NCBI RefSeq assembly: GCF_022919115.1
Contig: NZ_CP095072.1
Coordinates: 1,798,001 to 1,862,000, forward strand
Reading direction: 5' to 3'
DNA length: 64,000 nt
Origin: Gracilibacillus caseinilyticus
GTDB taxonomy: Bacteria > Bacillota > Bacilli > Bacillales > Amphibacillaceae
Positions 54,803 to 63,979 of the stretch are shown here, piece by piece (positions within the stretch are counted from its first letter, which is position 1; every line of letters begins with the position of its first letter). The notes beneath the pieces were generated by a model. It did no database searches. It worked only from the letters and a program-made list of their open reading frames with translations, and was not told the origin of the DNA. The position numbers and the translations under genes are program-made.

Positions 54803-56422
54803 TTACACGTACAATGCCTGAATTTCTTTCTGAAGCTTCTGATCTGCTACATACTCATCATAGCTGATCTCTTTATCCACAATGCCTTTAGGCGTAATCT
54901 CAATCAGTCGATTAGCAATACTGTTAATAAACTGATGGTCATGAGAGGTGAAAAGGATCGAGCCTTTAAATTTAATCAGACCATTGTTTAATGACGTAAT
55001 CGATTCAAGATCAAGGTGGTTGGTTGGCTCATCTAATACGAGCACGTTGGCATTGCTTAACATCATTTTAGACAGCATACAACGAACCTTTTCTCCTCCG
55101 GATAGGACATTCGCTTTCTTCAATGCCTGCTCACCAGAGAATAACATACGACCTAAGAAACCGCGTAAGAACGTTTCAGTCTGATCCTCAGGAGAGTATT
55201 GGCGAAGCCACTCTACTAATGTCATATTATTGCCCTCAAAGTATTCGGAGTTATCTTTAGGGAAATAGGACTGAGAAGTGGTTACACCCCAAGAGAAAGT
55301 CCCTTCATCAGGCTCCATTTCTCCCATTAAAATATCTAATAAAGTAGTCTTGGCGATTTCATTCGGACCAACGAATGCTACTTTATCATACGGCTTTAAG
55401 GTAAAGCTGACATTATCAAGTACTTTGACACCATCAATTGTTTTTGAAATACCTTCCACACGTAACAAGTCATTTCCGATATCGCGGCCAGGTGTGAACG
55501 CAACATATGGATAACGACGAGAAGAAGGCTTGATATCATCTAACGTAATGTTATCGAGCATTTTCTTACGAGAAGTTGCCTGTTTGGATTTCGATGCATT
55601 CGCACTAAAGCGGGCGATGAAGTTTTGTAATTCCTTCATTTTTTCTTCTTTCTTCTTGTTCTGTTCTTTCGCCATTTGTAAGGCTAACTGGCTGGATTCA
55701 TACCAGAAATCATAGTTCCCTACATACATTTCAATCTTTCCGTAATCGACATCCGCGATGTGTGTACATACTTTGTTTAAGAAGTGACGGTCGTGAGAGA
55801 CAACGATAACGGTATTTTCAAAATTGATTAAGAATTCTTCTAACCATTGGATTGCCTGAATATCCAGGTGGTTGGTCGGCTCATCCAGTAATAGGATATC
55901 CGGGTTGCCGAATAATGCCTGCGCGAGCAATACTTTTACTTTTTCCGAACCAGATAATTCTGCCATTGTCTTATAATGCAGATCCTCGCTAATGCCAAGT
56001 CCTTTTAATAAAATGGCAGCATCTGATTCTGCTTCCCAACCATTCATTTCAGCGAATTCGCCTTCTAACTCAGCGGCGCGCATACCGTCTTCTTCCGTGA
56101 ATTCACCTTTGGCATAAATAGCGTCTTTTTCTTGCATGACTTCATATAAACGTGTGTGGCCCATGATGACAGTTTTCAATACTTCATATTCTTCATAAGC
56201 AAAGTGGTCCTGCTTTAATACGGCCAGACGTTCATCTTTTCCAAGAGAAACATGACCAGATTGTGGTTCAAGTTCTCCCGATAATATTTTCAAAAAAGTA
56301 GACTTACCGGCACCATTTGCACCGATTAAGCCGTAGCAATTTCCAGCTGTAAATTTAATATTGACGTCTTCAAATAACTTCTTATCACCGAAACGTAAAC
56401 TAACATTGGTTGCTTGTAGCAT
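54803..56422 (-). CDS. ykpA: ABC-F family ATPase (YkpA/YbiT-like)
   Basis: This 539-residue soluble protein has two ABC cassettes and no membrane domain, as in ribosome-associated ABC-F translation factors. Cassette 1 has GANGAGKST (about 36), LSGSEKVKVLL and LLDEPTNHLD. A lysine-rich linker lies at about 245-300 (KEQNKKKEEKMKELQNFIARF). Cassette 2 has GPNEIAKTT (about 350), LSGGEKVRCML and VLDEPTNHLD. The second P-loop has Ala where the consensus has Gly; I believe this NEIAKTT form is normal for YkpA. A role in ribosome function is inferred from the family. It is monocistronic and divergent from the AraC gene. Confidence 0.88.
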   Translation of the reverse strand: MLQATNVSLRFGDKKLFEDVNIKFTAGNCYGLIGANGAGKSTFLKILSGELEPQSGHVSLGKDERLAVLKQDHFAYEEYEVLKTVIMGHTRLYEVMQEKDAIYAKGEFTEEDGMRAAELEGEFAEMNGWEAESDAAILLKGLGISEDLHYKTMAELSGSEKVKVLLAQALFGNPDILLLDEPTNHLDIQAIQWLEEFLINFENTVIVVSHDRHFLNKVCTHIADVDYGKIEMYVGNYDFWYESSQLALQMAKEQNKKKEEKMKELQNFIARFSANASKSKQATSRKKMLDNITLDDIKPSSRRYPYVAFTPGRDIGNDLLRVEGISKTIDGVKVLDNVSFTLKPYDKVAFVGPNEIAKTTLLDILMGEMEPDEGTFSWGVTTSQSYFPKDNSEYFEGNNMTLVEWLRQYSPEDQTETFLRGFLGRMLFSGEQALKKANVLSGGEKVRCMLSKMMLSNANVLVLDEPTNHLDLESITSLNNGLIKFKGSILFTSHDHQFINSIANRLIEITPKGIVDKEISYDEYVADQKLQKEIQALYV

Positions 56423-56527
56423 AACTTCACAATTCCTCCATTATCTCATATATAAAGCAAGCTTAAGTGATTTATGGAAGGAAGTCAATCAAGGAGTGAT
56501 ATAATTTGTTTAGAAGGAGGGATTCGG

Positions 56528-57412
56528 ATGCAATCTTATGTGAAGCATCATACATATGGTTTTCGTTTCAAAGGGGAACATCAACAGCGCGTAGCAGGGT
56601 TACATGCGATCGGAAAAGAAAAGCAAACAGAAGAAAGTTACAGCTGGGATGGCTTGCAACGAGCGGAGCATGGCCGCATTGTCTTCCAATATACGTTGGA
56701 TGGTCGAGGAGCAATACGAATCGGGGAGACCATCCACCGGTTGGAAAAAGGGGATGCTTTCTTTGTGAAGATCCCTAGTAATCATTGTTACTATTTACCA
56801 GAAGGTTCTTCGCACTGGGCGTTTGTTTTTATTACGTTATATGGGGATGAGGTGAATAGACAATATCAGCGGATCACAGAAGCAGCGGGTCACATTAGTC
56901 ACTTGCCACTGCACTCACGACCCATCAAGCATATTTTCCGCTTGCTCGATATAATTGAGACAACTGGGATTCAGCATGGTTATGATGCCTCGGCGTATGC
57001 TTATTCTTTTTTAATGGAATATTTGCAATATGTTGAATATGAAGAGCGCCAGGAAGCAGACCTGCCTGTTGCAGTAGCGAAGGCAGTGACCTTTATTGAA
57101 AAAAACTATGCCGCTGATATTGGTTTGGACGATATTGTCGCCATTTCCGGATTATCTAAATACCATTTCACGCGTTTGTTTTCCAAGTATTTTAAACAAA
57201 CACCGATTCAATTTTTGACGAAGGTACGAATAAAAAGAGCACTTGAATTATTGCAGCATACCGAAAATTCGATTGAGGAGATTGCTTTCTCCGTTGGTTA
57301 CGCCAGCAGTAATTATTTTACCAAGGTATTTAAGCAGTTACTTCACGAAACGCCGAGTGCATATCGCCAAAGCAAATCTGTTATGCCGGTGGATCGGCTT
57401 TTCATCGATTGA
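56528..57412 (+). CDS. AraC-family regulator, likely of the alpha-galactosidase operon
   Basis: The 294-residue protein has an N-terminal cupin-like sugar-sensing domain (about 10-150; FQYTLDGRGAIRIGETIHRLEKGDAFFVKIPS). A C-terminal double helix-turn-helix follows at about 190-285 (GLDDIVAISGLSKYHFTRLFSKYFKQTPIQFL, IEEIAFSVGYASSNYFTKVFKQ). ATG 56528 follows AAGGAGGG; the longer frame from 56474 lacks an RBS. It is followed by a promoter carrying TTGTAA direct repeats and then the GH4/GH36 genes, consistent with a RafR/MelR-like activator. Confidence 0.88.
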   Translation: MQSYVKHHTYGFRFKGEHQQRVAGLHAIGKEKQTEESYSWDGLQRAEHGRIVFQYTLDGRGAIRIGETIHRLEKGDAFFVKIPSNHCYYLPEGSSHWAFVFITLYGDEVNRQYQRITEAAGHISHLPLHSRPIKHIFRLLDIIETTGIQHGYDASAYAYSFLMEYLQYVEYEERQEADLPVAVAKAVTFIEKNYAADIGLDDIVAISGLSKYHFTRLFSKYFKQTPIQFLTKVRIKRALELLQHTENSIEEIAFSVGYASSNYFTKVFKQLLHETPSAYRQSKSVMPVDRLFID

Positions 57413-57449
57413 CAGAGCAATATATTACTCATTTTCTCGATATTTACGA

Positions 57450-57478
57450 TTGTAAACCGTTGTAATCCTTTTTATGAT
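57450..57478 (+). promoter_or_regulatory. Promoter of the alpha-galactosidase operon with direct repeats
   Basis: TTGTAA (57450-57455) and TATGAT (57473-57478) are 17 bp apart. TTGTAA recurs at 57460-57465, giving a 10-bp-spaced direct repeat over the -35. This is the geometry AraC-family activators prefer. Confidence 0.65.
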
Positions 57479-57507
57479 AGAAGCAGTAGGAAGCAATTTT
57501 TTGCACA

Positions 57508-57572
57508 TTAGGAAAGTGTGGAATTTTAGCAATCATGAAGCTCGACGTAGTGAAATTGCTGAGTTTTCCTAA
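57508..57572 (+). repeat. Class S hairpin repeat in the melA leader
   Basis: Outer arms TTAGGAAA and TTTCCTAA and inner arms TTAGCAAT and ATTGCTGA pair around the core GAAGCTCGACGTAGTGAAA. The element sits between promoter and start codon, so it will be transcribed as a leader stem-loop, ending about 10 bp before the AAGGAGGG RBS. Confidence 0.7.
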
Positions 57573-57594
57573 CGAATCATAAGGAGGGAATCAC

Positions 57595-58893
57595 TTGTCT
57601 AAAATTACATTTTTGGGTGCTGGGAGTACGGTTTTTGCGAAGAATGTATTAGGAGATTGTATGACAGTGGAGGCGCTTAAGGATTTTGAATTTGCCTTAT
57701 TTGATATTGATCAGGAACGATTACATGATTCTGAAATGATGTTGAATAATATGAAGAGCAGTATAGGGGCAACAGTCGAATTGAAGGCCTATCACGATCG
57801 AAAAGAAGCATTGCGAGGTGCGAAATATGTGATCAATGCGATTCAAGTTGGTGGCTATGATCCATGTACGATTACGGACTTTGAGATTCCGAAAAAATAT
57901 GGACTCCGTCAGACGATTGCGGATACATTGGGTATCGGCGGTATTTTCCGTAATTTGAGAACGATTCCAGTCATGCAGGAATTCGCTCACGATATCAAGG
58001 AAGTTTGTCCAGATGCTTGGTTTTTGAATTATACGAATCCCATGGCAGTGCTGACGAATGTGATGCTCGAGGAAGGGATCAAAACAGTAGGATTGTGTCA
58101 TAGTGTCCAGGTGTGTGCGGATCATCTGCTCGATTCGCTGGAAATGCCAAAGAACAATATTCAATGGAAGATCGCAGGCATTAATCATATGGCATGGTTG
58201 CTGGAGATTACCCGAAATGGAGAAGATTTATATCCCGAAATTAAAAAACGAGCGAAGCAAAAGCAACAAGAAAAACATGACGATATGGTTCGCTTCGAGT
58301 TAATGGATAAATTCGGCTATTATGTGACAGAATCATCGGAGCATAATGCGGAATACCATCCTTATTTTATCAAAAGTAATTATCCCGAATTAATTGATCG
58401 TTTTCAAATACCACTTGATGAGTATCCTCGTCGTTGTGTGAAGCAGATTGAAGATTGGAAGAAAATGCGTAATGAACTGGTGAATGATCAGCACTTAACG
58501 CACGAACGGACCCATGAATATGGCTCTTACATTATCGAGGCAATGGAAACAAATCAGCCGTTCAAAATAGGAGGTAATGTTCGAAATACGGGGGGATTAA
58601 TTCGTAACCTGCCTGAAAAAGCTGTTGTCGAAGTGCCTTGTCTAGTCGACGCAAGCGGTGTCACACCAACGAATGTCGGAGAGTTACCGGAACAGCTGGC
58701 AGCCTTGAACCGGACCAATATCAATACACAATTGTTAACGATCGAAGCGGCTCGATCTCGAAGTAAACAAAAAATCTACCAGGCAGCAATGCTGGATCCG
58801 CATACAGTGGCAGAATTATCAATCGATGACATTGTCGCGCTGTGTGACGATCTTATCGAGGCACATGGCGAATGGTTACCGGAATATCACTAA
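57595..58893 (+). CDS. melA: GH4 alpha-galactosidase (NAD+/Mn2+-dependent, MelA-like)
   Basis: The 432-residue family 4 glycosidase works through NAD-dependent redox chemistry. It has Rossmann GAGSTVFAKNVLGD (8-21), DTLGIGGIFRNLRTI, WFLNYTNPMAVLT, metal-binding GLCHSVQ (Cys about 168) and INHMAWL (His about 198). It begins at TTG 57595 after AAGGAGGG. It acts in the cytoplasm on alpha-galactosides such as melibiose. It lies 19 bp ahead of a GH36 gene of the same substrate class. Confidence 0.92.
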   Translation: MSKITFLGAGSTVFAKNVLGDCMTVEALKDFEFALFDIDQERLHDSEMMLNNMKSSIGATVELKAYHDRKEALRGAKYVINAIQVGGYDPCTITDFEIPKKYGLRQTIADTLGIGGIFRNLRTIPVMQEFAHDIKEVCPDAWFLNYTNPMAVLTNVMLEEGIKTVGLCHSVQVCADHLLDSLEMPKNNIQWKIAGINHMAWLLEITRNGEDLYPEIKKRAKQKQQEKHDDMVRFELMDKFGYYVTESSEHNAEYHPYFIKSNYPELIDRFQIPLDEYPRRCVKQIEDWKKMRNELVNDQHLTHERTHEYGSYIIEAMETNQPFKIGGNVRNTGGLIRNLPEKAVVEVPCLVDASGVTPTNVGELPEQLAALNRTNINTQLLTIEAARSRSKQKIYQAAMLDPHTVAELSIDDIVALCDDLIEAHGEWLPEYH

Positions 58894-58912
58894 AAAGTAA
58901 GGGAGTATCAAC

Positions 58913-61138
58913 ATGGCAATCATTATTAATCAACAAACAAAAGAATTCCATCTGCAAACGAAGAACTCCAGTTATATTTTCAATGTATTGGAGAATGAGC
59001 AGTTAGGACATTTATATTATGGCAAAAAAATCCGTCATAAAGATTCCTTTGAACACCTGCTAGTCAAAATGAATCGAGGAAATACGTCTTATCTCAAGGA
59101 AGGCGATATGTCCTTTTCACTGGAACAAACGAAACAGGAATATCCGTCATATGGAACAACGGATTACAGAGAGCCTGCTTTCCAAGTATTGCAGGAAAAC
59201 GGCAGCCGCATTACCAACTTCCAATACCTTAGTCATCGTCTCTTAACTGGTAAACCAAAGCTGACTGGCTTACCCGCAACATATGCAGAAAAAGGCGATA
59301 ATGTCGAGACGGTAGAAATAACATTGTATGATGAGGTCATCGATGCTGAGCTGGTACTGCTGTATTCTGTATTTGAAGAACAGGATGCGATTGTGAGAAG
59401 TGCAAGATTCACGAACCAAGGCCATAGTGGTTTACAATTAACACGAGCAATGAGCGCCAGCGTCGACCTGTTTGATTCTGATTACGAGATGCTCCAGCTG
59501 TCCGGTGCTTGGATTCGGGAGAGACATTTGAAAACACGTGCACTCCAATCTGGTATACAAAGTATTTCAAGCACGAGAGGAGCCAGCAGCAGCCATCAAA
59601 ATCCGTTTCTTGCACTAAAACGACCCGCGACAACAGAGTTTCATGGAGACGCGTATGGATTTAGCCTGGTGTATAGCGGTAACTTCCTAGCTCAGGTGGA
59701 AGTGGATTATTTGGATGTTTCGAGAGTCAGTTTAGGTATTCATCCATTTGATTTTAACTGGCTGTTGGAAAACGGCGAAAGCTTCCAAACGCCAGAAGTG
59801 GTGATGGTTTACTCGGATCAAGGATTGAATGGCATGAGCCAGCAGTTCCATGATTTATATCAAAATCGCCTGGTCAGAGGAAAGTGGCGCAATCAAACAC
59901 GCCCTGTTTTGACGAACAATTGGGAAGGAACCTACTTTGATTTTAATGAAGAGAAAATCGTAGAAATGGCAAAGCAGTCGAAGGAATTGGGTGTAGAGTT
60001 GTTTGTGCTCGATGATGGCTGGTTTGGTAAACGTGACGATGATTCGACTTCATTAGGTGACTGGTTTGTCGATGAGCGCAAATTGCCTAATGGAATCAAA
60101 GGGCTAGCGGAAAAAATTGTTGCGCTTGATATGGATTTCGGTTTATGGTTTGAACCGGAAATGATCTCAAAAGTCAGCCATTTGTATGAGCAGCATCCAG
60201 ATTGGCTTATTCAGGTGCCAGATCGCAATCTTTCCCACGCCAGAAATCAATATATACTTGATTTTTCTAGAAAAGAAGTGGTGGATGCCTTATATGAGAT
60301 GATGGCTGATATCTTAAGTGATTCGCCAATTTCTTATGTGAAGTGGGATATGAACAGATACATGACAGAAATCGGATCCGTGGCATTGCCTGCAGAACGT
60401 CAACAAGAAGTACCACACCGTTATATCCTTGGTGTCTATGATTTATATGAGCGGTTAACGAGTGCGTTTCCGGACATTTTATTTGAATCCTGTGCAAGTG
60501 GCGGCGGACGTTTCGATCCGGGAATGTTATATTATGCACCACAAGCCTGGACGAGTGACGATTCCGATGCAGTCGAACGCTTGAAAATTCAATACGGTAC
60601 GTCACTTGTTTATCCGATCAGTACGATGGGGGCGCACGTATCAGCGGTTCCGAATCATCAGGTAGGTCGGAGTACCAGCTTGCGAACTCGCGCTGAGGTA
60701 GCCTACTTTGGGGCGTTTGGATATGAATTGGACGTTACCCAAATGCCGGAAGAGGAAAAAGCCGAGATGAAAGAACAAATCAGCTTTTACAAACAACATC
60801 GTGCATTATTCCAAATTGGCACATTTTACCGGATCCACAGCCCATTTGAGCTGGACGGCAACCGCACGAGCTGGATGATGGTAGCAAACGATAAATCGAA
60901 AGCAATCGTGGCAGATTATCATGTGCTGTGCCGCCCTAATCCTGGATTTGTCCGCTTACAGTTGATAGGATTAGATCCAGAGGCCGATTATCAAATCGTA
61001 GGTTATGAGGGAGTTTTTCATGGGGATGAGCTGATGGAAGTTGGACTGCAGCTTGACCACGAACAATTCCGCGAATACGAAGCCTTTGAAGCAGTAGGCG
61101 ATTTCTATTCTCGCATCTTTATTTTGAATAAAATATAA
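58913..61138 (+). CDS. GH36 alpha-galactosidase
   Basis: The 741-residue retaining alpha-galactosidase matches the AgaA/AgaB/RafA type. An N-terminal beta-supersandwich (about 1-330) precedes a (beta/alpha)8 domain with LFVLDDGWFGKRDDD. The nucleophile Asp is in YVKWDMNRYMTE (about 478), followed by ESCASGGGRFDPGML. The acid/base Asp is in WTSDDSDAVERLKIQYG (about 549). There is no signal peptide, so it is cytoplasmic. It hydrolyses raffinose-family oligosaccharides or melibiose; the galactose can enter the galKET pathway at the left end of the window. Confidence 0.95.
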   Translation: MAIIINQQTKEFHLQTKNSSYIFNVLENEQLGHLYYGKKIRHKDSFEHLLVKMNRGNTSYLKEGDMSFSLEQTKQEYPSYGTTDYREPAFQVLQENGSRITNFQYLSHRLLTGKPKLTGLPATYAEKGDNVETVEITLYDEVIDAELVLLYSVFEEQDAIVRSARFTNQGHSGLQLTRAMSASVDLFDSDYEMLQLSGAWIRERHLKTRALQSGIQSISSTRGASSSHQNPFLALKRPATTEFHGDAYGFSLVYSGNFLAQVEVDYLDVSRVSLGIHPFDFNWLLENGESFQTPEVVMVYSDQGLNGMSQQFHDLYQNRLVRGKWRNQTRPVLTNNWEGTYFDFNEEKIVEMAKQSKELGVELFVLDDGWFGKRDDDSTSLGDWFVDERKLPNGIKGLAEKIVALDMDFGLWFEPEMISKVSHLYEQHPDWLIQVPDRNLSHARNQYILDFSRKEVVDALYEMMADILSDSPISYVKWDMNRYMTEIGSVALPAERQQEVPHRYILGVYDLYERLTSAFPDILFESCASGGGRFDPGMLYYAPQAWTSDDSDAVERLKIQYGTSLVYPISTMGAHVSAVPNHQVGRSTSLRTRAEVAYFGAFGYELDVTQMPEEEKAEMKEQISFYKQHRALFQIGTFYRIHSPFELDGNRTSWMMVANDKSKAIVADYHVLCRPNPGFVRLQLIGLDPEADYQIVGYEGVFHGDELMEVGLQLDHEQFREYEAFEAVGDFYSRIFILNKI

Positions 61139-61144
61139 AGGGAA

Positions 61145-61173
61145 GGACCGTCTTCCGAGACGGTCCTTTTTGT
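61145..61173 (+). terminator. Terminator of the alpha-galactosidase operon
   Basis: GGACCGTC and GACGGTCC form an 8-bp stem around TTCCGA, followed by TTTTTG. It may also serve the convergent membrane-protein gene. Confidence 0.92.
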
Positions 61174-61178
61174 GCTTC

Positions 61179-61823
61179 CTAATTTTTCACTGGTACCATC
61201 GCACCTTGCTGCTTGAGCATTGGTTCGGCGATGTGGCGGCGGAAGTATTGGACGAGTGGTCCGGTGAAAAAGGCAAAGATAACGGTTGCGATGCCGACGA
61301 TGGCACCAAAGGAAAAGCCAATGGCAACACAAAGGACATCTGTCGTAATACGCGCAATCGGGAATGGTATTTTTTGTTTCGATACATTTTCGATGACAAA
61401 AGCCATTGCATCATAGGGAGCAACGCCTAATTCTGGTGTAATGTATAACGCCACACCGAAGCAGGCTATAACGAAGGCCATCGCCATCAAAATCAACCGT
61501 ATTCCCAAATGAGATAAGTCATCGGTAATAAAAGAAATACATAAGACAAAGAAATCCGAAATAAAACCGATTCCCACCATATTAACAATTGTCCCGATAC
61601 CGAGTGATTTTCGATAAAAAGGGATGACAATGGCTAATAAAATAATATTGAAAAATAACTGATACATCCCGAAGGACAAATCGAACAGACTGCTTAACCC
61701 GAGATTAATCGTTGTAAAAGGATCTGTTCCTAACGCACTTACTCTCAAAATCGCAACAGCTAAACCAATTAAGATGTTTCCAAACAACACCATGAAAAAT
61801 GAACGCCACGTAAAAGTTTTCAT
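61179..61823 (-). CDS. YczE/YitT-like membrane protein
   Basis: This 214-residue protein has about five to six membrane spans. It carries the family motifs LIGLAVAILRVSALGTDPFTT near the N-terminus and FGVALYITPELGVAPYDAM near 125. In Bacillus the relative YczE affects lipopeptide production, but the biochemical role is unknown. ATG 61823 follows AAGGGGA; the frame extends to 61868 without an RBS. Confidence 0.83.
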   Translation of the reverse strand: MKTFTWRSFFMVLFGNILIGLAVAILRVSALGTDPFTTINLGLSSLFDLSFGMYQLFFNIILLAIVIPFYRKSLGIGTIVNMVGIGFISDFFVLCISFITDDLSHLGIRLILMAMAFVIACFGVALYITPELGVAPYDAMAFVIENVSKQKIPFPIARITTDVLCVAIGFSFGAIVGIATVIFAFFTGPLVQYFRRHIAEPMLKQQGAMVPVKN

Positions 61824-61938
61824 GTTATGTCCCCTTATATTCTCTCTAGTATATGTGATCGTTTCCATTCACTATTATATCGAAAACAATAGTAGATAGA
61901 TAGAGATAATAAATGAAAATTTTGAGAAACTACTAAAC

Positions 61939-62001
61939 TTGACAGAATGAAAGAAAAGCAGTAAATTTATACCCGTATGGGTAAAATACCCAGTTAGGTA
62001 T
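61939..62001 (+). promoter_or_regulatory. Promoter with two tandem CstR/CsoR-type operators
   Basis: TTGACA (61939-61944) has a 17-bp spacer to TAAATT (61962-61967). Two ATACCC-N4-GGTA(T) inverted repeats follow: ATACCCGTATGGGTA (61969-61983) and ATACCCAGTTAGGTAT (61986-62001), centred 17 bp apart. This is the binding pattern of CsoR-like persulfide sensors (CstR/YrkD), which control such sulfur operons. Confidence 0.8.
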
Positions 62002-62021
62002 AAAAAGGGACGTAGAGGAAG

Positions 62022-62585
62022 ATGATACACGCAGAGAAGGTAGTGGACGCGCAAGGATTAGCTTGTCCAATGCCAATTGTCAAAACAAAACAGGCGATAA
62101 CAGATATGCAGGCTGGTCAAGTAATCGAAGTACAGGCAACAGATAAAGGATCGAAAGCTGATTTGGCAGCCTGGTCAAAAAGTGCTGGTCATCAATATCT
62201 TGGAACGATAGAAGAAGGGGAAGTACTCAAGCATTATCTTCGAAAATCATCCAATGATGATAGCTTGGAAAGAAAGCATCCACATACCATCGGCAATCAA
62301 ACATTGAAAAATAAAATAGCTGAAGATGCACAGCTGTTGGTTCTGGATGTTAGGGAAAAAGCAGAATACGCTTTTGACCATATACCAGGAGCGGTATCTA
62401 TTCCGTTAGGTGAAATCGACAGCCGAATGACCGAGGTAGATCCAAACAAAAACGTGTATATCGTATGCCGCACAGGTAGCAGAAGTAATTTAGCCGCTCA
62501 AAAACTAGCAGCGAACGGATACAAACAAGTGTATAATGTCGTTCCGGGAATGAGTGAATGGGACGGACAAACAGATTCGAATTAA
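62022..62585 (+). CDS. yrkF: TusA-rhodanese fusion sulfurtransferase (YrkF-like)
   Basis: The 187-residue protein joins a TusA/SirA domain (1-78; GLACPMPIVKTK with the sulfur-carrying Cys about 15) to a rhodanese domain (about 95-185; LDVREKAEYAFDHIPGAVSIP, active-site loop VCRTGSRSN). It relays sulfane sulfur between partners in the cytosol. The start is ATG 62022 after AGAGGAAG. It is the first gene of a CstR-type operon with yrkH and yrkI, in the same order as in Bacillus. Confidence 0.92.
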   Translation: MIHAEKVVDAQGLACPMPIVKTKQAITDMQAGQVIEVQATDKGSKADLAAWSKSAGHQYLGTIEEGEVLKHYLRKSSNDDSLERKHPHTIGNQTLKNKIAEDAQLLVLDVREKAEYAFDHIPGAVSIPLGEIDSRMTEVDPNKNVYIVCRTGSRSNLAAQKLAANGYKQVYNVVPGMSEWDGQTDSN

Positions 62586-62657
62586 GTACGTGCAGATGGA
62601 AACAGACCATTCATCTGCTTTTATTAGATATTCATAAATACAGTAGGGGGTAAAAAG

Positions 62658-63785
62658 ATGGCAGTAACCGCTATGAAGTCTGCGGAGTTAGTGAAACGTA
62701 TAGTTAACAAAGATTCTTTATTTATTTTAGATGTTAGAAATAAACAAGCATTTGAAGACTGGAAAATAGAAGGAGAGCATTTGGAGTATTTAAATGTGCC
62801 ATATTTTGACCTTTTGGAAGGTGTCGAATCGATTATCGATAAATTGCCAACAGATAAAGAAATGGTAGTTGTCTGTGCCAAACAACCATCATCGGTAATG
62901 GTGGCGGAGATGTTGGCAGATAAAGGGATGGATGTATATTACCTGGAAGGTGGTATGAAAGCCTGGAGTGAGCATTTAGAGCCGGTAAAAATCGGTGACA
63001 TAGGAGAAAATGGCGAGATTTATCAGTTTGTAAGGATTGGAAAAGGATGTCTTTCGTACATGGTAACTTCAGCTGGTGAAGCGGCCATTATCGATGCGAC
63101 GAGAATGACCGATGTATTCCTGGATTTTGCTGAAGAGAAAGGTGTCCGAATTACCGATGTCATGGACACGCATCTTCACGCCGATCATATTTCAGGAGGA
63201 CGCAAACTGGCGGAGACATCTGGCGCGAAGTACTGGCTGCCACCAAGGGATGCAGCGGAAGTAACGTTTGACTATCACGCCTTACAAGATGGAGACACGA
63301 TCACCATCGGAAATGTTGCGATCGATATTCAACCATTGTACACACCAGGACACACAGCAGGATCGACCTCGTTTATTATTGAGGATCGCTATTTGCTAAC
63401 CGGTGATATATTGTTTATCGACTCAATTGGCCGACCTGACTTGGCTGGTAAAGCAGACGATTGGGTAGATGATCTGAGAGAGACACTTTATTCACGATAT
63501 CAGGCATTGCCAGAAGAGCTGATCGTGTTACCTGCCCATTTTATGACAAACGCCGAATTAAATGACGACGGAACGGTTGCAGCAAAATTAGGATCACTTT
63601 TTTTCAACAATCATGGGCTTCAAGTCGCTGATGAAGAGAAGTTTCGCAAAATGGTGACAGAAAATCTGCCACCTCAACCAAATGCCCATCAGCAAATCCG
63701 TGACATTAATATGGGAAAGGTGAATCCGGATCTGGAAGAACAACGAGAAATGGAAATAGGACCAAATCGCTGTGCAGTGCAGTAA
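62658..63785 (+). CDS. yrkH: Rhodanese-MBL fold protein, probable persulfide dioxygenase (YrkH-like)
   Basis: The 375-residue protein has an N-terminal rhodanese-like domain (about 5-110; loop [11 protein letters not shown] with a Cys). A metallo-beta-lactamase domain of the ETHE1 class follows (about 115-340), with [13 protein letters not shown] (HxHxDH), [13 protein letters not shown] and [16 protein letters not shown] supplying iron ligands. This predicts oxidation of protein or low-molecular-weight persulfides to sulfite. The staphylococcal CstB places MBL first; here rhodanese comes first. ATG 62658 has GGGGG upstream. It sits between two TusA-type genes. Confidence 0.88.
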   Translation: MAVTAMKSAELVKRIVNKDSLFILDVRNKQAFEDWKIEGEHLEYLNVPYFDLLEGVESIIDKLPTDKEMVVVCAKQPSSVMVAEMLADKGMDVYYLEGGMKAWSEHLEPVKIGDIGENGEIYQFVRIGKGCLSYMVTSAGEAAIIDATRMTDVFLDFAEEKGVRITDVMDTHLHADHISGGRKLAETSGAKYWLPPRDAAEVTFDYHALQDGDTITIGNVAIDIQPLYTPGHTAGSTSFIIEDRYLLTGDILFIDSIGRPDLAGKADDWVDDLRETLYSRYQALPEELIVLPAHFMTNAELNDDGTVAAKLGSLFFNNHGLQVADEEKFRKMVTENLPPQPNAHQQIRDINMGKVNPDLEEQREMEIGPNRCAVQ

Positions 63786-63802
63786 ATAGAGGAGGATAAC
63801 GA

Positions 63803-63979
63803 ATGGATAGCAAAAAAATAGTAGACGCAAAAGGATTAGCGTGTCCGATGCCAATCGACAAGACGAAAAAAGAAATAGAGATGGTCGAATCAGGTGATAT
63901 TTTGGAATTGCAGGCTACCGATAAAGGTGCCAAAAGTGATTTAACCGCATGGACCAAATCAGGCGGTCATGAGTTATGA
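63803..63979 (+). CDS. yrkI: TusA-family sulfur carrier (YrkI-like), C-terminus frameshifted
   Basis: The 58-residue product starts at ATG 63803 after GAGGAGGA and has GLACPMPIDKTKKEIE with the carrier Cys (about 14), LQATDKGAKSDLTAW and KSGGHEL. It then stops at TGA 63977, whereas the family is about 75 residues. The stop is created by a tandem TGAGTTA TGAGTTA (63970-63983). With one copy removed, the frame reads HELLDSKE onward, as in normal relatives. The catalytic half is intact. The gene is either genuinely shortened, slippage-variable, or carries a sequencing error. Confidence 0.8.
   Translation: MDSKKIVDAKGLACPMPIDKTKKEIEMVESGDILELQATDKGAKSDLTAWTKSGGHEL

Noticed and set aside
54803..56422. 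Inactivated second ATP site in the ABC-F protein (NEIAKTT instead of NGxGKTT)
   Set aside because: The Lys-Thr and the rest of the cassette are intact, and to my knowledge this variant is normal for the YkpA subgroup.
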